From Methylomonas sp. LW13 (lineage in GTDB: Bacteria > Pseudomonadota > Gammaproteobacteria > Methylococcales > Methylomonadaceae): a DNA stretch of 64,000 bases. Below, one piece after another: positions 16,233 to 24,900 of this stretch. Where the stretch lies: contig NZ_CP033381.1 of the NCBI RefSeq assembly GCF_016865255.1, positions 3,782,001-3,846,000 on the forward strand. Direction: 5' to 3'. The stretch's first letter is position 1. Each line of letters starts with the position of its first letter. Below the pieces are notes generated by a model. It was not told the DNA's origin. It saw only the letters and a program-made list of their open reading frames with translations, and did no database searches. The translations under genes and the position numbers were made by a program.

Positions 16233-17072
16233 ATGACAGACAAATTCCCGCCTTTGGATAGCGCAGATGCCAACGATTTGCAGCAACTCGAAACGCTGCT
16301 GGCCGACGGTTTGGCACCGATTCCGGTTGCCGGCGCACGCCGCAATTCGTTACGCCAAGGCCTGATGAAGCAAGTCACGGCCAGCCTTGCCAAACAGGCC
16401 GGCTTACTCACCGTGCGCGCCGGACACGGCACCTGGCAAGCCCTGAAAACCGGCATCCGCGTCAAACCACTCTGGGACGGCGGCCTGCAAGGCCATTCGG
16501 TATTGATCGAATTCGCTCCCAGCGCCAGCCTGATAGCGCATCGGCACAACTGTCTGGAAGAAGGCATCGTCTTGCACGGCGATTTGCAAATGGGCGACTT
16601 GCGGCTAGGCCCCTTGGATTACCATGCAGCGCCGGCCGGCAGCCGGCACGGCGGGATAAGTTCGACGAATGGCGCCCTGGCCTATTTGCGCGGTACATCG
16701 CTGGGCGATAACCGTGAGGTATTGCGGGAAGTGTTGGGTGGTCTGCTGCCGTTTGGCAAGGCTGAGTCGTGTAGCGTGTTTACCAAGCAAATAGACGACT
16801 GGCAGGAAATAGCCCCCGGCGTTTGGAAAAAACCACTGTGGCAGGACGGGGAACGCGAATCCAGTTTTTATCGCCTGGAAGCCGGCGCCAAATGCCCGGC
16901 ACACGGCCATCGCCTGGAAGAGGAATGCATGATGCTGGACGGCGATTTGTTTATCGACGACCTCTTGCTGCGCGCCGGCGACTACCAACTGGCGCCGGCC
17001 GGCAGCGCGCACCGCGAAGTCTATACCGACGTTGGTGCGACGCTGTTCGTGCGCGGCGGCAGAGATTACTGA
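16233..17072 (+). CDS. ChrR-like double-cupin protein, putative anti-sigma factor
   Basis: 279 residues. Two cupin repeats are visible: NCLEEGIVLHGDLQMGD...DYHAAPAGSRH (about 108-140) and HRLEEECMMLDGDLFIDD...DYQLAPAGSAH (about 229-262), each with the conserved E and H positions of a ChrR-type metal-binding barrel. The N-terminal 60 residues lack the HxxxCxxC zinc anti-sigma motif of Rhodobacter ChrR, so if it inhibits the sigma factor it must do so differently, or it may only be a sensor. It starts 5 bases after the ECF sigma gene and is surely co-expressed with it. Confidence 0.85.
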   Translation: MTDKFPPLDSADANDLQQLETLLADGLAPIPVAGARRNSLRQGLMKQVTASLAKQAGLLTVRAGHGTWQALKTGIRVKPLWDGGLQGHSVLIEFAPSASLIAHRHNCLEEGIVLHGDLQMGDLRLGPLDYHAAPAGSRHGGISSTNGALAYLRGTSLGDNREVLREVLGGLLPFGKAESCSVFTKQIDDWQEIAPGVWKKPLWQDGERESSFYRLEAGAKCPAHGHRLEEECMMLDGDLFIDDLLLRAGDYQLAPAGSAHREVYTDVGATLFVRGGRDY

Positions 17073-17110
17073 CCGGTTTATCCGCGCCGGAATACCCTGG
17101 CAGCTTAGCC

Positions 17111-18703
17111 TTAGTTGATGTCTTGACTGTTTAAATAGTCTTCGTAATTACCGCTGAAATCGACGATGCCGTTCGGGGTCAATTCGATGATGCGGGTCGC
17201 CAGTGAGGACACAAACTCGCGGTCGTGGCTGACGAAAATCAAGGTGCCGGGATAAGTTTCCAATGCCGCGTTCAACGACTCAATCGATTCCATATCCAAA
17301 TGGTTGGTGGGTTCGTCCAACACCATCACGTTGTTTTTTTGCAGAATCAATTTACCGAACAACATCCGGCCTTGCTCGCCACCGGATATGACTTTGACGG
17401 ATTTGTTAATTTCGTCATTGGAAAACAGCAACCGTCCCAGCGTGCCGCGAATGGTTTGGTCGTCGTCCGATTCTTTGCGCCATTGGCCCATCCATTCGAT
17501 CAGCGACATGTCTTCGGCAAAATCCTCGGCGTGATCCTGGGCAAAATAGCCGACATCGGCATTCTCCGCCCATTTCACTTCGCCGCTGTCCGGCGTCAAA
17601 TCGCCGACCAGGGTTTTTAATAAAGTCGATTTACCGATACCGTTAGGGCCGATCACCGCCACCCGCTCGCCGACCGCGATCATCATGTTCAAGTTCTTGA
17701 ACAAGGGTTCCGCACCGTAGCCTTTGGCCAAATCTTTAGCTTCCACCGCCAAACGGTACAGTTTTTTAGCTTGGTCGAAACGAATAAACGGATTGACCCG
17801 GCTGGACGGCTTGACTTCGTCGAGCTTGATTTTCTCCAACTGCCGCGCCCTCGATGTAGCCTGTTTGGCCTTGGAAGCGTTAGCGGAAAAGCGCGCCACG
17901 AAGGTTTGCAATTCGGCAATCTGGGCTTTTTTCTTGGCGTTGCCGGCGAGTAACTGCTCGCGCACTTGGGTCACGGCGGTCATGTAATCGTCGTAATTGC
18001 CCGGATACACACGCAATTCGCCGTAATCCAGATCGGCCATGTGGGTGCAGACGCTGTTCAGGAAGTGCCGGTCATGCGAGATGATCACCATCGTCGAATT
18101 GCGCTCGTTAAGGACGTTTTCCAGCCAACGGATGGTGTTGATGTCCAGGTTGTTGGTGGGCTCGTCGAGCAGCATGATGTCGGGATTGGAAAACAAAGCC
18201 TGTGCAAGTAACACCCGCAGTTTCCAACCAGGAGCCACTGCGCTCATTGGCCCATTATGTTGTTCCAGCGGGATGTCCAAACCCAGCAATAATTCGCCAG
18301 CCCGGGCTTCCGCAGTGTAGCCGCCGAATTCAGCGAACACTGTTTCCAGATCGGCGGCGCGCATGTAATCGTCTTCGCTGGCTTCCATATTGGCGTAGAT
18401 GGCGTCGCGTTCCGACATCGCCGCCCACATTTCGGCGTGGCCCATCATCACCACGTCCAGCACTCTTTGCTCTTCGTAGGCAAATTGGTTTTGGCGCAAG
18501 ATACCCACGCGCTCGTTGGCGTCGATGCTGACATTGCCCGAGGTGGGCTCCAGGTCGCCGCTGAGGATTTTCATGAAGGTGGATTTGCCGCAGCCGTTAG
18601 CGCCGATCAGGCCGTAACGGTTGCCGTTGCCGAATTTGACGGAAACGTTTTCAAACAGGGGCTTAGCCCCGAATTGCATGGTGATATTGGCGGTAGAAAT
18701 CAA
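17111..18703 (-). CDS. ABC-F family ATPase (YbiT-like)
   Basis: 530 residues with two soluble ABC ATPase domains and no membrane part. Walker A motifs are GANGCGKST (about 36-44) and GPNGIGKST (about 354-362); signature and Walker B segments are [12 protein letters not shown] and [13 protein letters not shown] long charged linker (about 235-300) separates them. ABC-F proteins act on ribosomes in translation control or antibiotic protection; the N-terminal sequence [19 protein letters not shown] is closest to the YbiT group. The start codon appears to be TTG at 18703; the next ATG in frame (18679) would cut into the first beta strand. It stands alone, facing the GST gene. Confidence 0.92.
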   Translation of the reverse strand: MISTANITMQFGAKPLFENVSVKFGNGNRYGLIGANGCGKSTFMKILSGDLEPTSGNVSIDANERVGILRQNQFAYEEQRVLDVVMMGHAEMWAAMSERDAIYANMEASEDDYMRAADLETVFAEFGGYTAEARAGELLLGLDIPLEQHNGPMSAVAPGWKLRVLLAQALFSNPDIMLLDEPTNNLDINTIRWLENVLNERNSTMVIISHDRHFLNSVCTHMADLDYGELRVYPGNYDDYMTAVTQVREQLLAGNAKKKAQIAELQTFVARFSANASKAKQATSRARQLEKIKLDEVKPSSRVNPFIRFDQAKKLYRLAVEAKDLAKGYGAEPLFKNLNMMIAVGERVAVIGPNGIGKSTLLKTLVGDLTPDSGEVKWAENADVGYFAQDHAEDFAEDMSLIEWMGQWRKESDDDQTIRGTLGRLLFSNDEINKSVKVISGGEQGRMLFGKLILQKNNVMVLDEPTNHLDMESIESLNAALETYPGTLIFVSHDREFVSSLATRIIELTPNGIVDFSGNYEDYLNSQDIN

Positions 18704-18848
18704 GAGAGTGTCCGAAGATTAAGAGTAAAAAGAGCGTCGCCGCCGCTTGAAGCTTGTGACGAAATAAATGAGTTGGCGCGAAAATCGGTTATTTTACCAG
18801 ACTTTAATCGACGATCATTTACAGTAATGTGTCACTGACTATCCCCAC

Positions 18849-19538
18849 ATGAACACACCGCCTGCCACCACAGAACAAATTTACCCGATCTTGTATAGTT
18901 TCCGCCGCTGTCCCTATGCGATGCGGGCACGTTTGGCCATTGCCGTATCGGGAGTAAGCGTCGCGCTCAGAGAAATCGAACTCAGCAATAAACCTGAAGC
19001 AATGTTAGCTATTTCGCCGAAAGGCACGGTGCCGCTGCTGTTGTTGCCCGACGGCCGAGTCATCGAACAAAGTCTGGATATTATGCTGTGGGCCTTGGCG
19101 CAACACGATCCGCAAAACTGGCTAAACCAAGCGCCGGAAGATACGCAGCGATTAATCGACTGGAACGACGGCGATTTCAAATACTATTTAGACCGTTACA
19201 AATACGCGGACCGCTATCCGGAACAAACACCAGCCGATTATCGTCAACAAGGCGAGGTGTTTTTAGCCGAGCTGGAAACCCGTTTGCAGCGGCACAAATT
19301 CTTATGCGGCGATAATTTCAGCCTGGCAGATGCCGCCACGCTACCATTTATCCGCCAGTTCGCCGCAGTGGATAATGCGTGGTTTGAAAATTCGCCGTAT
19401 CCAGCCCTGCAACAATGGCTGAACACTTTTTTAAGGTCCAATCTGTTTGCAGCGGTTATGCAAAAATACCCGCCCTGGAACGTTGACGACCCGCTAGTCC
19501 TTTTCAGGTACGAGACCGGCCTCGTCCCATTTCAATAG
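18849..19538 (+). CDS. Glutathione S-transferase family protein
   Basis: 229 residues. N-terminal thioredoxin-fold domain with a CPYA motif (RRCPYAMRARLAI, about 20-32), as in glutaredoxin-like cysteine GSTs, and a cis-proline site KGTVPLLLL; all-helical C-terminal domain (about 90-225) with the N-capping motif FSLADAATLPFIRQF. It may use glutathione to reduce or conjugate small molecules in the cytosol. The downstream small membrane protein starts within 10 bases of its stop, so the two are probably co-transcribed. No ribosome site is obvious before the ATG. Confidence 0.88.
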   Translation: MNTPPATTEQIYPILYSFRRCPYAMRARLAIAVSGVSVALREIELSNKPEAMLAISPKGTVPLLLLPDGRVIEQSLDIMLWALAQHDPQNWLNQAPEDTQRLIDWNDGDFKYYLDRYKYADRYPEQTPADYRQQGEVFLAELETRLQRHKFLCGDNFSLADAATLPFIRQFAAVDNAWFENSPYPALQQWLNTFLRSNLFAAVMQKYPPWNVDDPLVLFRYETGLVPFQ

Positions 19539-19547
19539 GTGCCCGAC

Positions 19548-19850
19548 ATGTTAAAAATTTACAGAAAAACCATCCGCATCGACGGTTCCGGCGCACATCC
19601 CCGCCTCGAGTCACCGCCGCAGAGCAAGCTATACAATCTGCTGAGCATTCCGGCAATGATCGCCGGCGCGATATTGGGCACCGTGGTGTTTTCGGCGTTT
19701 TTTGCCTTACTGCTGATTCCGGTAGCGATAATCGGCATCAGAGGCTGGTGGTTGCTGCGAAAGCTGAAAAATGCCCAGGTTGACGGACAAAGTCTGGAAG
19801 CTGAATATACCGTGGTGTCAGACCCGGCAAAAACCTCCAAGTCGGACTGA
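19548..19850 (+). CDS. Small membrane protein of unknown function
   Basis: 100 residues from the ATG at 19548 (GGTG 6 bases upstream); an in-frame GTG at 19539 directly follows the GST stop. A hydrophobic region at about 32-66 forms one long or two short transmembrane helices (IPAMIAGAILGTVVFSAFF, ALLLIPVAIIGIRGWWLL) with basic residues after it, leaving soluble tails of about 30 residues on each side. No family recognised. Position suggests it is expressed with the GST. Confidence 0.7.
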   Translation: MLKIYRKTIRIDGSGAHPRLESPPQSKLYNLLSIPAMIAGAILGTVVFSAFFALLLIPVAIIGIRGWWLLRKLKNAQVDGQSLEAEYTVVSDPAKTSKSD

Positions 19851-19870
19851 GAAATCGCCTGCTTAGGTAC

Positions 19871-19904
19871 AAAAAAAGCCCCCACCTTGAGCAGGGTGGA
19901 GGCT
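19871..19904 (-). terminator. Rho-independent terminator for the 53-residue protein gene
   Basis: On the minus strand, AGCCTCCACC pairs with GGTGGGGGCT (one mismatch, 7-base loop) and is followed by seven T. It sits 44 bases downstream of the small leftward gene ending at 19948. Confidence 0.75.
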
Positions 19905-19947
19905 GTGGAATGTGTAGCTTTACAACGAGGAGGTACTACGAAAAAAC

Positions 19948-20109
19948 TTAAAATCGGACCGGTTTAGCCGCTTCGATATTGCTAAACAGCGAAGCAGCGC
20001 CAAAAAACAGAGTGGAAAGAACAAACTGACCGGACAGGAAGCTGAACATACCGGTTGCAAAAAACAATCCGGTGACAATGTCTTTATACAGATTGCTTGA
20101 CTTGTTCAT
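19948..20109 (-). CDS. 53-residue membrane protein, unknown function
   Basis: A short gene that is easy to miss. The ATG at 20109 has AAGGTGG 6 bases upstream, and a good terminator follows at 19871-19904, so this is a complete transcription unit. The product has a short polar N-terminus (MNKSSNLYKD), one hydrophobic helix (about 11-42, with Gly/Phe/Ser) and a tail SNIEAAKPVRF. I do not recognise it. It is divergent from the HicA-like gene. Confidence 0.65.
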   Translation of the reverse strand: MNKSSNLYKDIVTGLFFATGMFSFLSGQFVLSTLFFGAASLFSNIEAAKPVRF

Positions 20110-20315
20110 TTTTTCCACCTTGACTGGGTTTCAGTCGATTCATTGAAGACGGTTTAACTATAAACCTCTGCTGTTTATTTACAATAAGGCATTTATTGCA
20201 TGATTTGTTTCTTATTTTGAAACAAATTTAGTTACACACCACCCTTCACCAGCCAAATTGAACCTCAACTCGGTTCAAACTTAAGCTACCGATATTGATG
20301 CAGGAGGATGTAGTC

Positions 20316-20600
20316 ATGAGCCACCATTTAAATCTACTGCGCGCCATATTCCAGGATCCGCTTAGCGGTAACATCCATTGGCGGGAAATAGAATCGCTGT
20401 TGCATCACCTGGGCGCCAACCTGCAACCCAGCCATGGTGTGCGCTTTCGCGTGATGCTGAATAATGTCGAAGGCGTGTTGCATCATCCAAACCACAGCGG
20501 CATATGCACTAAACAGGAAATCAAACATCTGCGCGAATATCTGGCAAGCGCCGGCGTCAGTCCTTCCGCGTATGAAGAACAGCGCAACAAACCACATTAG
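20316..20600 (+). CDS. HicA-family-like protein (solitary)
   Basis: 94 residues from the ATG at 20316, which has a perfect AGGAGG 8 bases upstream. The sequence HWREIESLLHHLGANLQPSHGVRFRVMLNN, read in segments, matches the dsRBD-like fold of HicA mRNA-interferase toxins: first helix, then a Gly-Ala/Ser-His region holding the catalytic histidine, then beta strands and the tail KHLREYLASAGV. No HicB antitoxin follows or precedes it; the next gene is an unrelated hypothetical 74 bases on. It may be a domesticated or orphan HicA rather than an active toxin. Confidence 0.7.
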   Translation: MSHHLNLLRAIFQDPLSGNIHWREIESLLHHLGANLQPSHGVRFRVMLNNVEGVLHHPNHSGICTKQEIKHLREYLASAGVSPSAYEEQRNKPH

Positions 20601-20674
20601 CCCAACGCCTGCCCTAAGGTTTTTAAGCATTTAACACGACCATGGTCCACAGCAAGGATTGAACAGAACGCCCG

Positions 20675-21928
20675 ATGAAATGGATTACAAAAAGCGTATT
20701 GCTGGCGGTGTTGCTATTACCTGTATTGTCGGGAATGGCGCTATGGCTGGCAATTGATGACAAGCCAAAATTACAAACCCGAGCCGACCTGACACCGGAA
20801 CAAATTGCCCGCGGCAAATTGATTTTTCGGCAAAACGATCCGCGCCGTCTAAAATCCGGCGCGATCGCCCGAGTGGCACTGGATCAACAGGAATTGGACC
20901 TGGCGATCAATTATCTTGCCAATCAATACGCTAACGGCGTAGCGGGTTTACGGCTCTATCAAGGCCGCGCCCACATCGACGCCAGCTTGCCTTTACCACG
21001 AAATCCTGTAGGCCAATATCTGAATTTGACGTTGGCGCTGAAGCAAACCAGCGACTTACCGGAAGTGGACCACCTGTCTTTGGGACAACTCCGGCTGCCC
21101 TGCATGCTAGCCAAACCCTTGGTAAAATGGGCACTCAACACTTTGCAACCGGCAGCGGATCGGCAAGCCTTCGCCGATATTGTCAAGCATGTGCTGTTTC
21201 AACCCCAGCGCCTGACGCTAACCTATCGTTGGCAAGCTGACTTGCCCGGCAAATTGCGCGGCGCCTTGCTAACGCCTGATGATCAGCAGCGTCTGCAGGC
21301 TTATCAGCGACATTTAGCGGAACTAAGCCGGACAGATAACAAAAGCCTCAGTCTCACTGATTTCAGCAAGCCGCTGTTTCAGCTGGCCGCACAACGAAGC
21401 GCCAGCAACGACCCGATTCAGGAAAACCGGGCATTGATTCTGATATTGACACTTTATGCCAATCAACAGCGCCTGACGAAAATTCTCCCGGAATCCAGAC
21501 TTTGGCCCCGCCCGATTTGGCGCCAAATAACGCTGAACGGCCGCGACGACCTGACGAAACATTACCTGGTTTCGGCGATGCTGGCGGCCTATTCCGGCAC
21601 CCCGTTGGCCGATGCGGTGGGTTTGTTTAAGGAAATAGAAGATTCGCGCGGCGGCAGCGGCTTTTCGTTTAACGACCTCGCCGCTGACCGGGCCGGCACG
21701 CGCATGGGCGAACAAGCTGTCGCCAGTCCGGCGCTGGCACGGAAAATCCAATCAATATTAGCCAACGCCGATGAAAATCAAATGATGCCGGCTACCGCCG
21801 ATTTACCGGAATCACTAAGCGAAGCCGAGTTTATCCGCCGCTTTGGCGGTACCGACGGCGAAGCGTACAAACAACTGATGCAAGACATAGAACAGCGTAT
21901 CGCGGCCTTGCCGGTGAATCGGGAATGA
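20675..21928 (+). CDS. Conserved hypothetical protein with N-terminal membrane anchor
   Basis: 417 residues. One transmembrane helix or uncleaved signal (about 5-25), then a large periplasmic part. Residues 40-60 (LTPEQIARGKLIFRQNDPRRL) and a long helical region resemble no enzyme I can name. The C-terminal third contains GRDDLTKHYLVSAMLAAYSGTPLADAVGLFKE and GGSGFSFNDLAADRAG, read here as separate motifs typical of a conserved hypothetical family in gammaproteobacteria. It ends 52 bases before the convergent sensor-kinase gene. Function unknown. Confidence 0.75.
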   Translation: MKWITKSVLLAVLLLPVLSGMALWLAIDDKPKLQTRADLTPEQIARGKLIFRQNDPRRLKSGAIARVALDQQELDLAINYLANQYANGVAGLRLYQGRAHIDASLPLPRNPVGQYLNLTLALKQTSDLPEVDHLSLGQLRLPCMLAKPLVKWALNTLQPAADRQAFADIVKHVLFQPQRLTLTYRWQADLPGKLRGALLTPDDQQRLQAYQRHLAELSRTDNKSLSLTDFSKPLFQLAAQRSASNDPIQENRALILILTLYANQQRLTKILPESRLWPRPIWRQITLNGRDDLTKHYLVSAMLAAYSGTPLADAVGLFKEIEDSRGGSGFSFNDLAADRAGTRMGEQAVASPALARKIQSILANADENQMMPATADLPESLSEAEFIRRFGGTDGEAYKQLMQDIEQRIAALPVNRE

Positions 21929-21980
21929 TGGGTGAGCGAAAATCTGGCTGGCCGGCGAAGCCACCGCAAACGGTTGGTGA

Positions 21981-24900
21981 CTAACCCACGGCCACTTTTG
22001 CTCGCGCCAACAAGGCCGTAAACTCGTCGGCGGCCATCGGCTTGCCAAACAGATAACCCTGCGCCTCATCGCAGTCGTTTCGCAACAAGTATTGCGCCTG
22101 CTGCTCGGTCTCCACGCCTTCGGCTATCACCTTGAATTTCAGAATCTTGGCGATGGAAATAATCACCATCACAATCGCGGCGGCGTCTGCGTCGTCGGGT
22201 ATGTTCGCCACAAATGAGCGGTCGATTTTCAGCTTGTCGAAGGCAAACTGCTTGAGTTGGTTCAAACTGGAATAGCCGGTGCCGAAATCGTCTATCGAAA
22301 TTTGCAAGCCGGCTTCCCTGAGCTTGGCCAATATAGCCCGCTTCCGTCCCGGATTGCGGATGAACAAACTTTCCGTCAGCTCCAACTCCAGGTATTCGGC
22401 GGGGAAGCCGGTTTCATTGACGATGTCGATAACCTGCGCGACAAAATCTTCCTGATCCAATTGCCGCGCCGACACGTTGACCGCCATCGTGAACGGCGGA
22501 TAGCCGCTTTGCCGCCAAATTTGGCTCTGCCGGCACGCCTCGCCCAACACCCACGTACCTATCGCCTCGATCAGGCCGATTTCTTCGGCGACCGGGATGA
22601 ACTGATCGGGCGGAATCAAGCCCAATTCGGGATGTCGCCAGCGAATCAGCGCCTCGGCGCCGACGATCCGCCCGGAATCCAGATCGATTTGCGGCTGGTA
22701 GTGAAGAAAAAATTCGTCGCGTTGCAGCGCCCGGCGTAAATCGCTTTCCAGGCGCAGCTTGGTCGACACGACAAATTCCATATTATCTTCATAAAAACAA
22801 TAGGTATTGCCCTGCTCCTTGGCGCGGTACATCGCGGTATCGGCGTGTTTGATCAGCAAACCGCTGTCGGCGCCGTCGGCGGGATACAGCGAAATGCCGA
22901 TACTGGAGCTGACGTAAAACTCTTGCTCCATTAACGCGAATGGCTGGGCGATAGCGATACGGATCTTGTCGGCGACGGCAGCGGCGACTTGCGGATTGCT
23001 GATATTTTCCAACAGCAGCGTAAATTCGTCGCCGCCAAACCGGGACACCATGTCTTCCCGCCGCACACAGCCTTGAATCCGCTCTGCCGCGGCTTTCAAC
23101 AACTGGTCGCCGACATCATGCCCCAAGGTGTCGTTAGTCAGCTTGAACCTATCCAAATCCAGAAACAGCACGGCATGCAGCTGATTTTGATCAGCGCTGA
23201 CGGCGATCACCGAGTTCAGCCGGTCGATGAATTGCGTGCGATTGGCCAGATTGGTCAAGGGATCGTGGTAAGCCAGGCGATTCAAGGTCCGCTGGGTCAG
23301 GCTGGCTTCCAACAAATGCGCGATACGTTTACGCAATACCGCGAAATGAATCGGTTTGGGAATGTAATCGTTAGCCCCTATCGAAAAAGCCAATTCCACC
23401 GAATGGTCGTTTTCCAAAGCGGTAATCATCAGTATCGGCACCTCCGCCCCATGGGGCAGCGCGCGAATTTTGCGGCAGGCCTCGAAACCGTCCATTTCCG
23501 GCATCATCGCGTCCATCAAGATCAAATCCGCCATTTGCCGCTGGCACAACGCCAGCGCCTGCCGGCCGGTGCCGGCCAAATCCACCCGGTAGCCGTCCTT
23601 CTCCAAAACATCTTGCAAGGCAAACCGCATGGCTCTGTCGTCGTCCGCCACCAGAATTCTGGGGCCGGCCTGCGGGAGCGGATCAGCAGCCGTTTCCGCG
23701 CCCATTTCCAAACTCAACAGTTGTTCGATGAACCGGTATTCGTCGCGCAATTGCTGCAGTAAGGCCTCGCCGTTTTCAATCTGCGCTTCAGCCGCCTGCT
23801 CTTCCAGTTGCCGGGCGATCAGCGCCAGCTTTTCTGCGCCCAGGTTGCGGCTGGCACCTTTCAGGCCATGGGCCGATTCGCGTAATTGCGCGTGATTGTC
23901 CGTCGCCAGCGCCTGGGCGATTTGCTCGATTTGCGCCGGCGCGTCTTCCAGATAATAGCCCACCATCTTCACAAAACCCTGGCCGATTTCCTCGCGCAAT
24001 TGGCGTAAAACCGCGTGATCCAGCGCCTCCAGCGACGGCTCCGGCGAGAGCGGATCGGCGGTCAGGCACGGCCTGCCCTCGAACCAACTCAGCAGTTTTT
24101 CCCGCAACGGCTTCAGCTTGATCGGTTTGGCCAGATAATCGTCCATCCCGGCCGCCAGACACAAATCGCTATCGCCTTGCTGAGCGTTGGCGGTCATCGC
24201 CACGATGGGCAGACGGCCCACGGGCTCGGGCAGCAGCCTGATGCGTCGAGTCGCCTCAAAGCCGTCCATAGTCGGCATGTGGCAGTCCATCAGGATCAAA
24301 TCGAAAGCCTGATGCGCCAGCCAGGACAAGGCCTCGACGCCGGAGCCGGCGATTTCGTAGCGGCAACCCAGCCGCTCCAGCATGCCCGCCGCCACCATTT
24401 GGCTGGCGCGGTTGTCTTCGACGATCAATATGCGCCGCCGGAGCACGACGCTTTGCTCGACCTCGGGCGCCAAGTCGGCCGCGGGTTCCTGATAATCCTG
24501 ACCGGCGGTTAATATGAAATCGTACAGTTTGGAAACCTGTACCGGTTTCGCCAACTGCGCGGCCACGTTTGGCAAGCGCGGCAGATTGACGGCATTAACG
24601 GGGTCGGACAGCAACACGATTTTGACATCGGCCAGCGCCGGATCGTCAACGATCATATCCACCCAAGTGGCATCGCCGGCATCTTTCAGATCGATGATGA
24701 CAAAATGATACGCCTGGTCCTGATCATTGGCGGAACGCAACATATCTACGGCTTTGATGCCGTAGCCGCTATGCCGGTAGTGAATTTTCCAACGCGCCAG
24801 ACTTTGCGCCAAAAACTGGCGCATTTTGTCGTTCTCGGTCACGACCAATATCCGCAGATTGGCGAAATAGGCTTGCCGAGCCTCAGAGATGCCCTCGGTA

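Noticed and set aside
22989-23762. 257-codon plus-strand frame
   Set aside because: Antisense shadow of the hybrid kinase gene, low-complexity His/Arg/Gln-rich translation.
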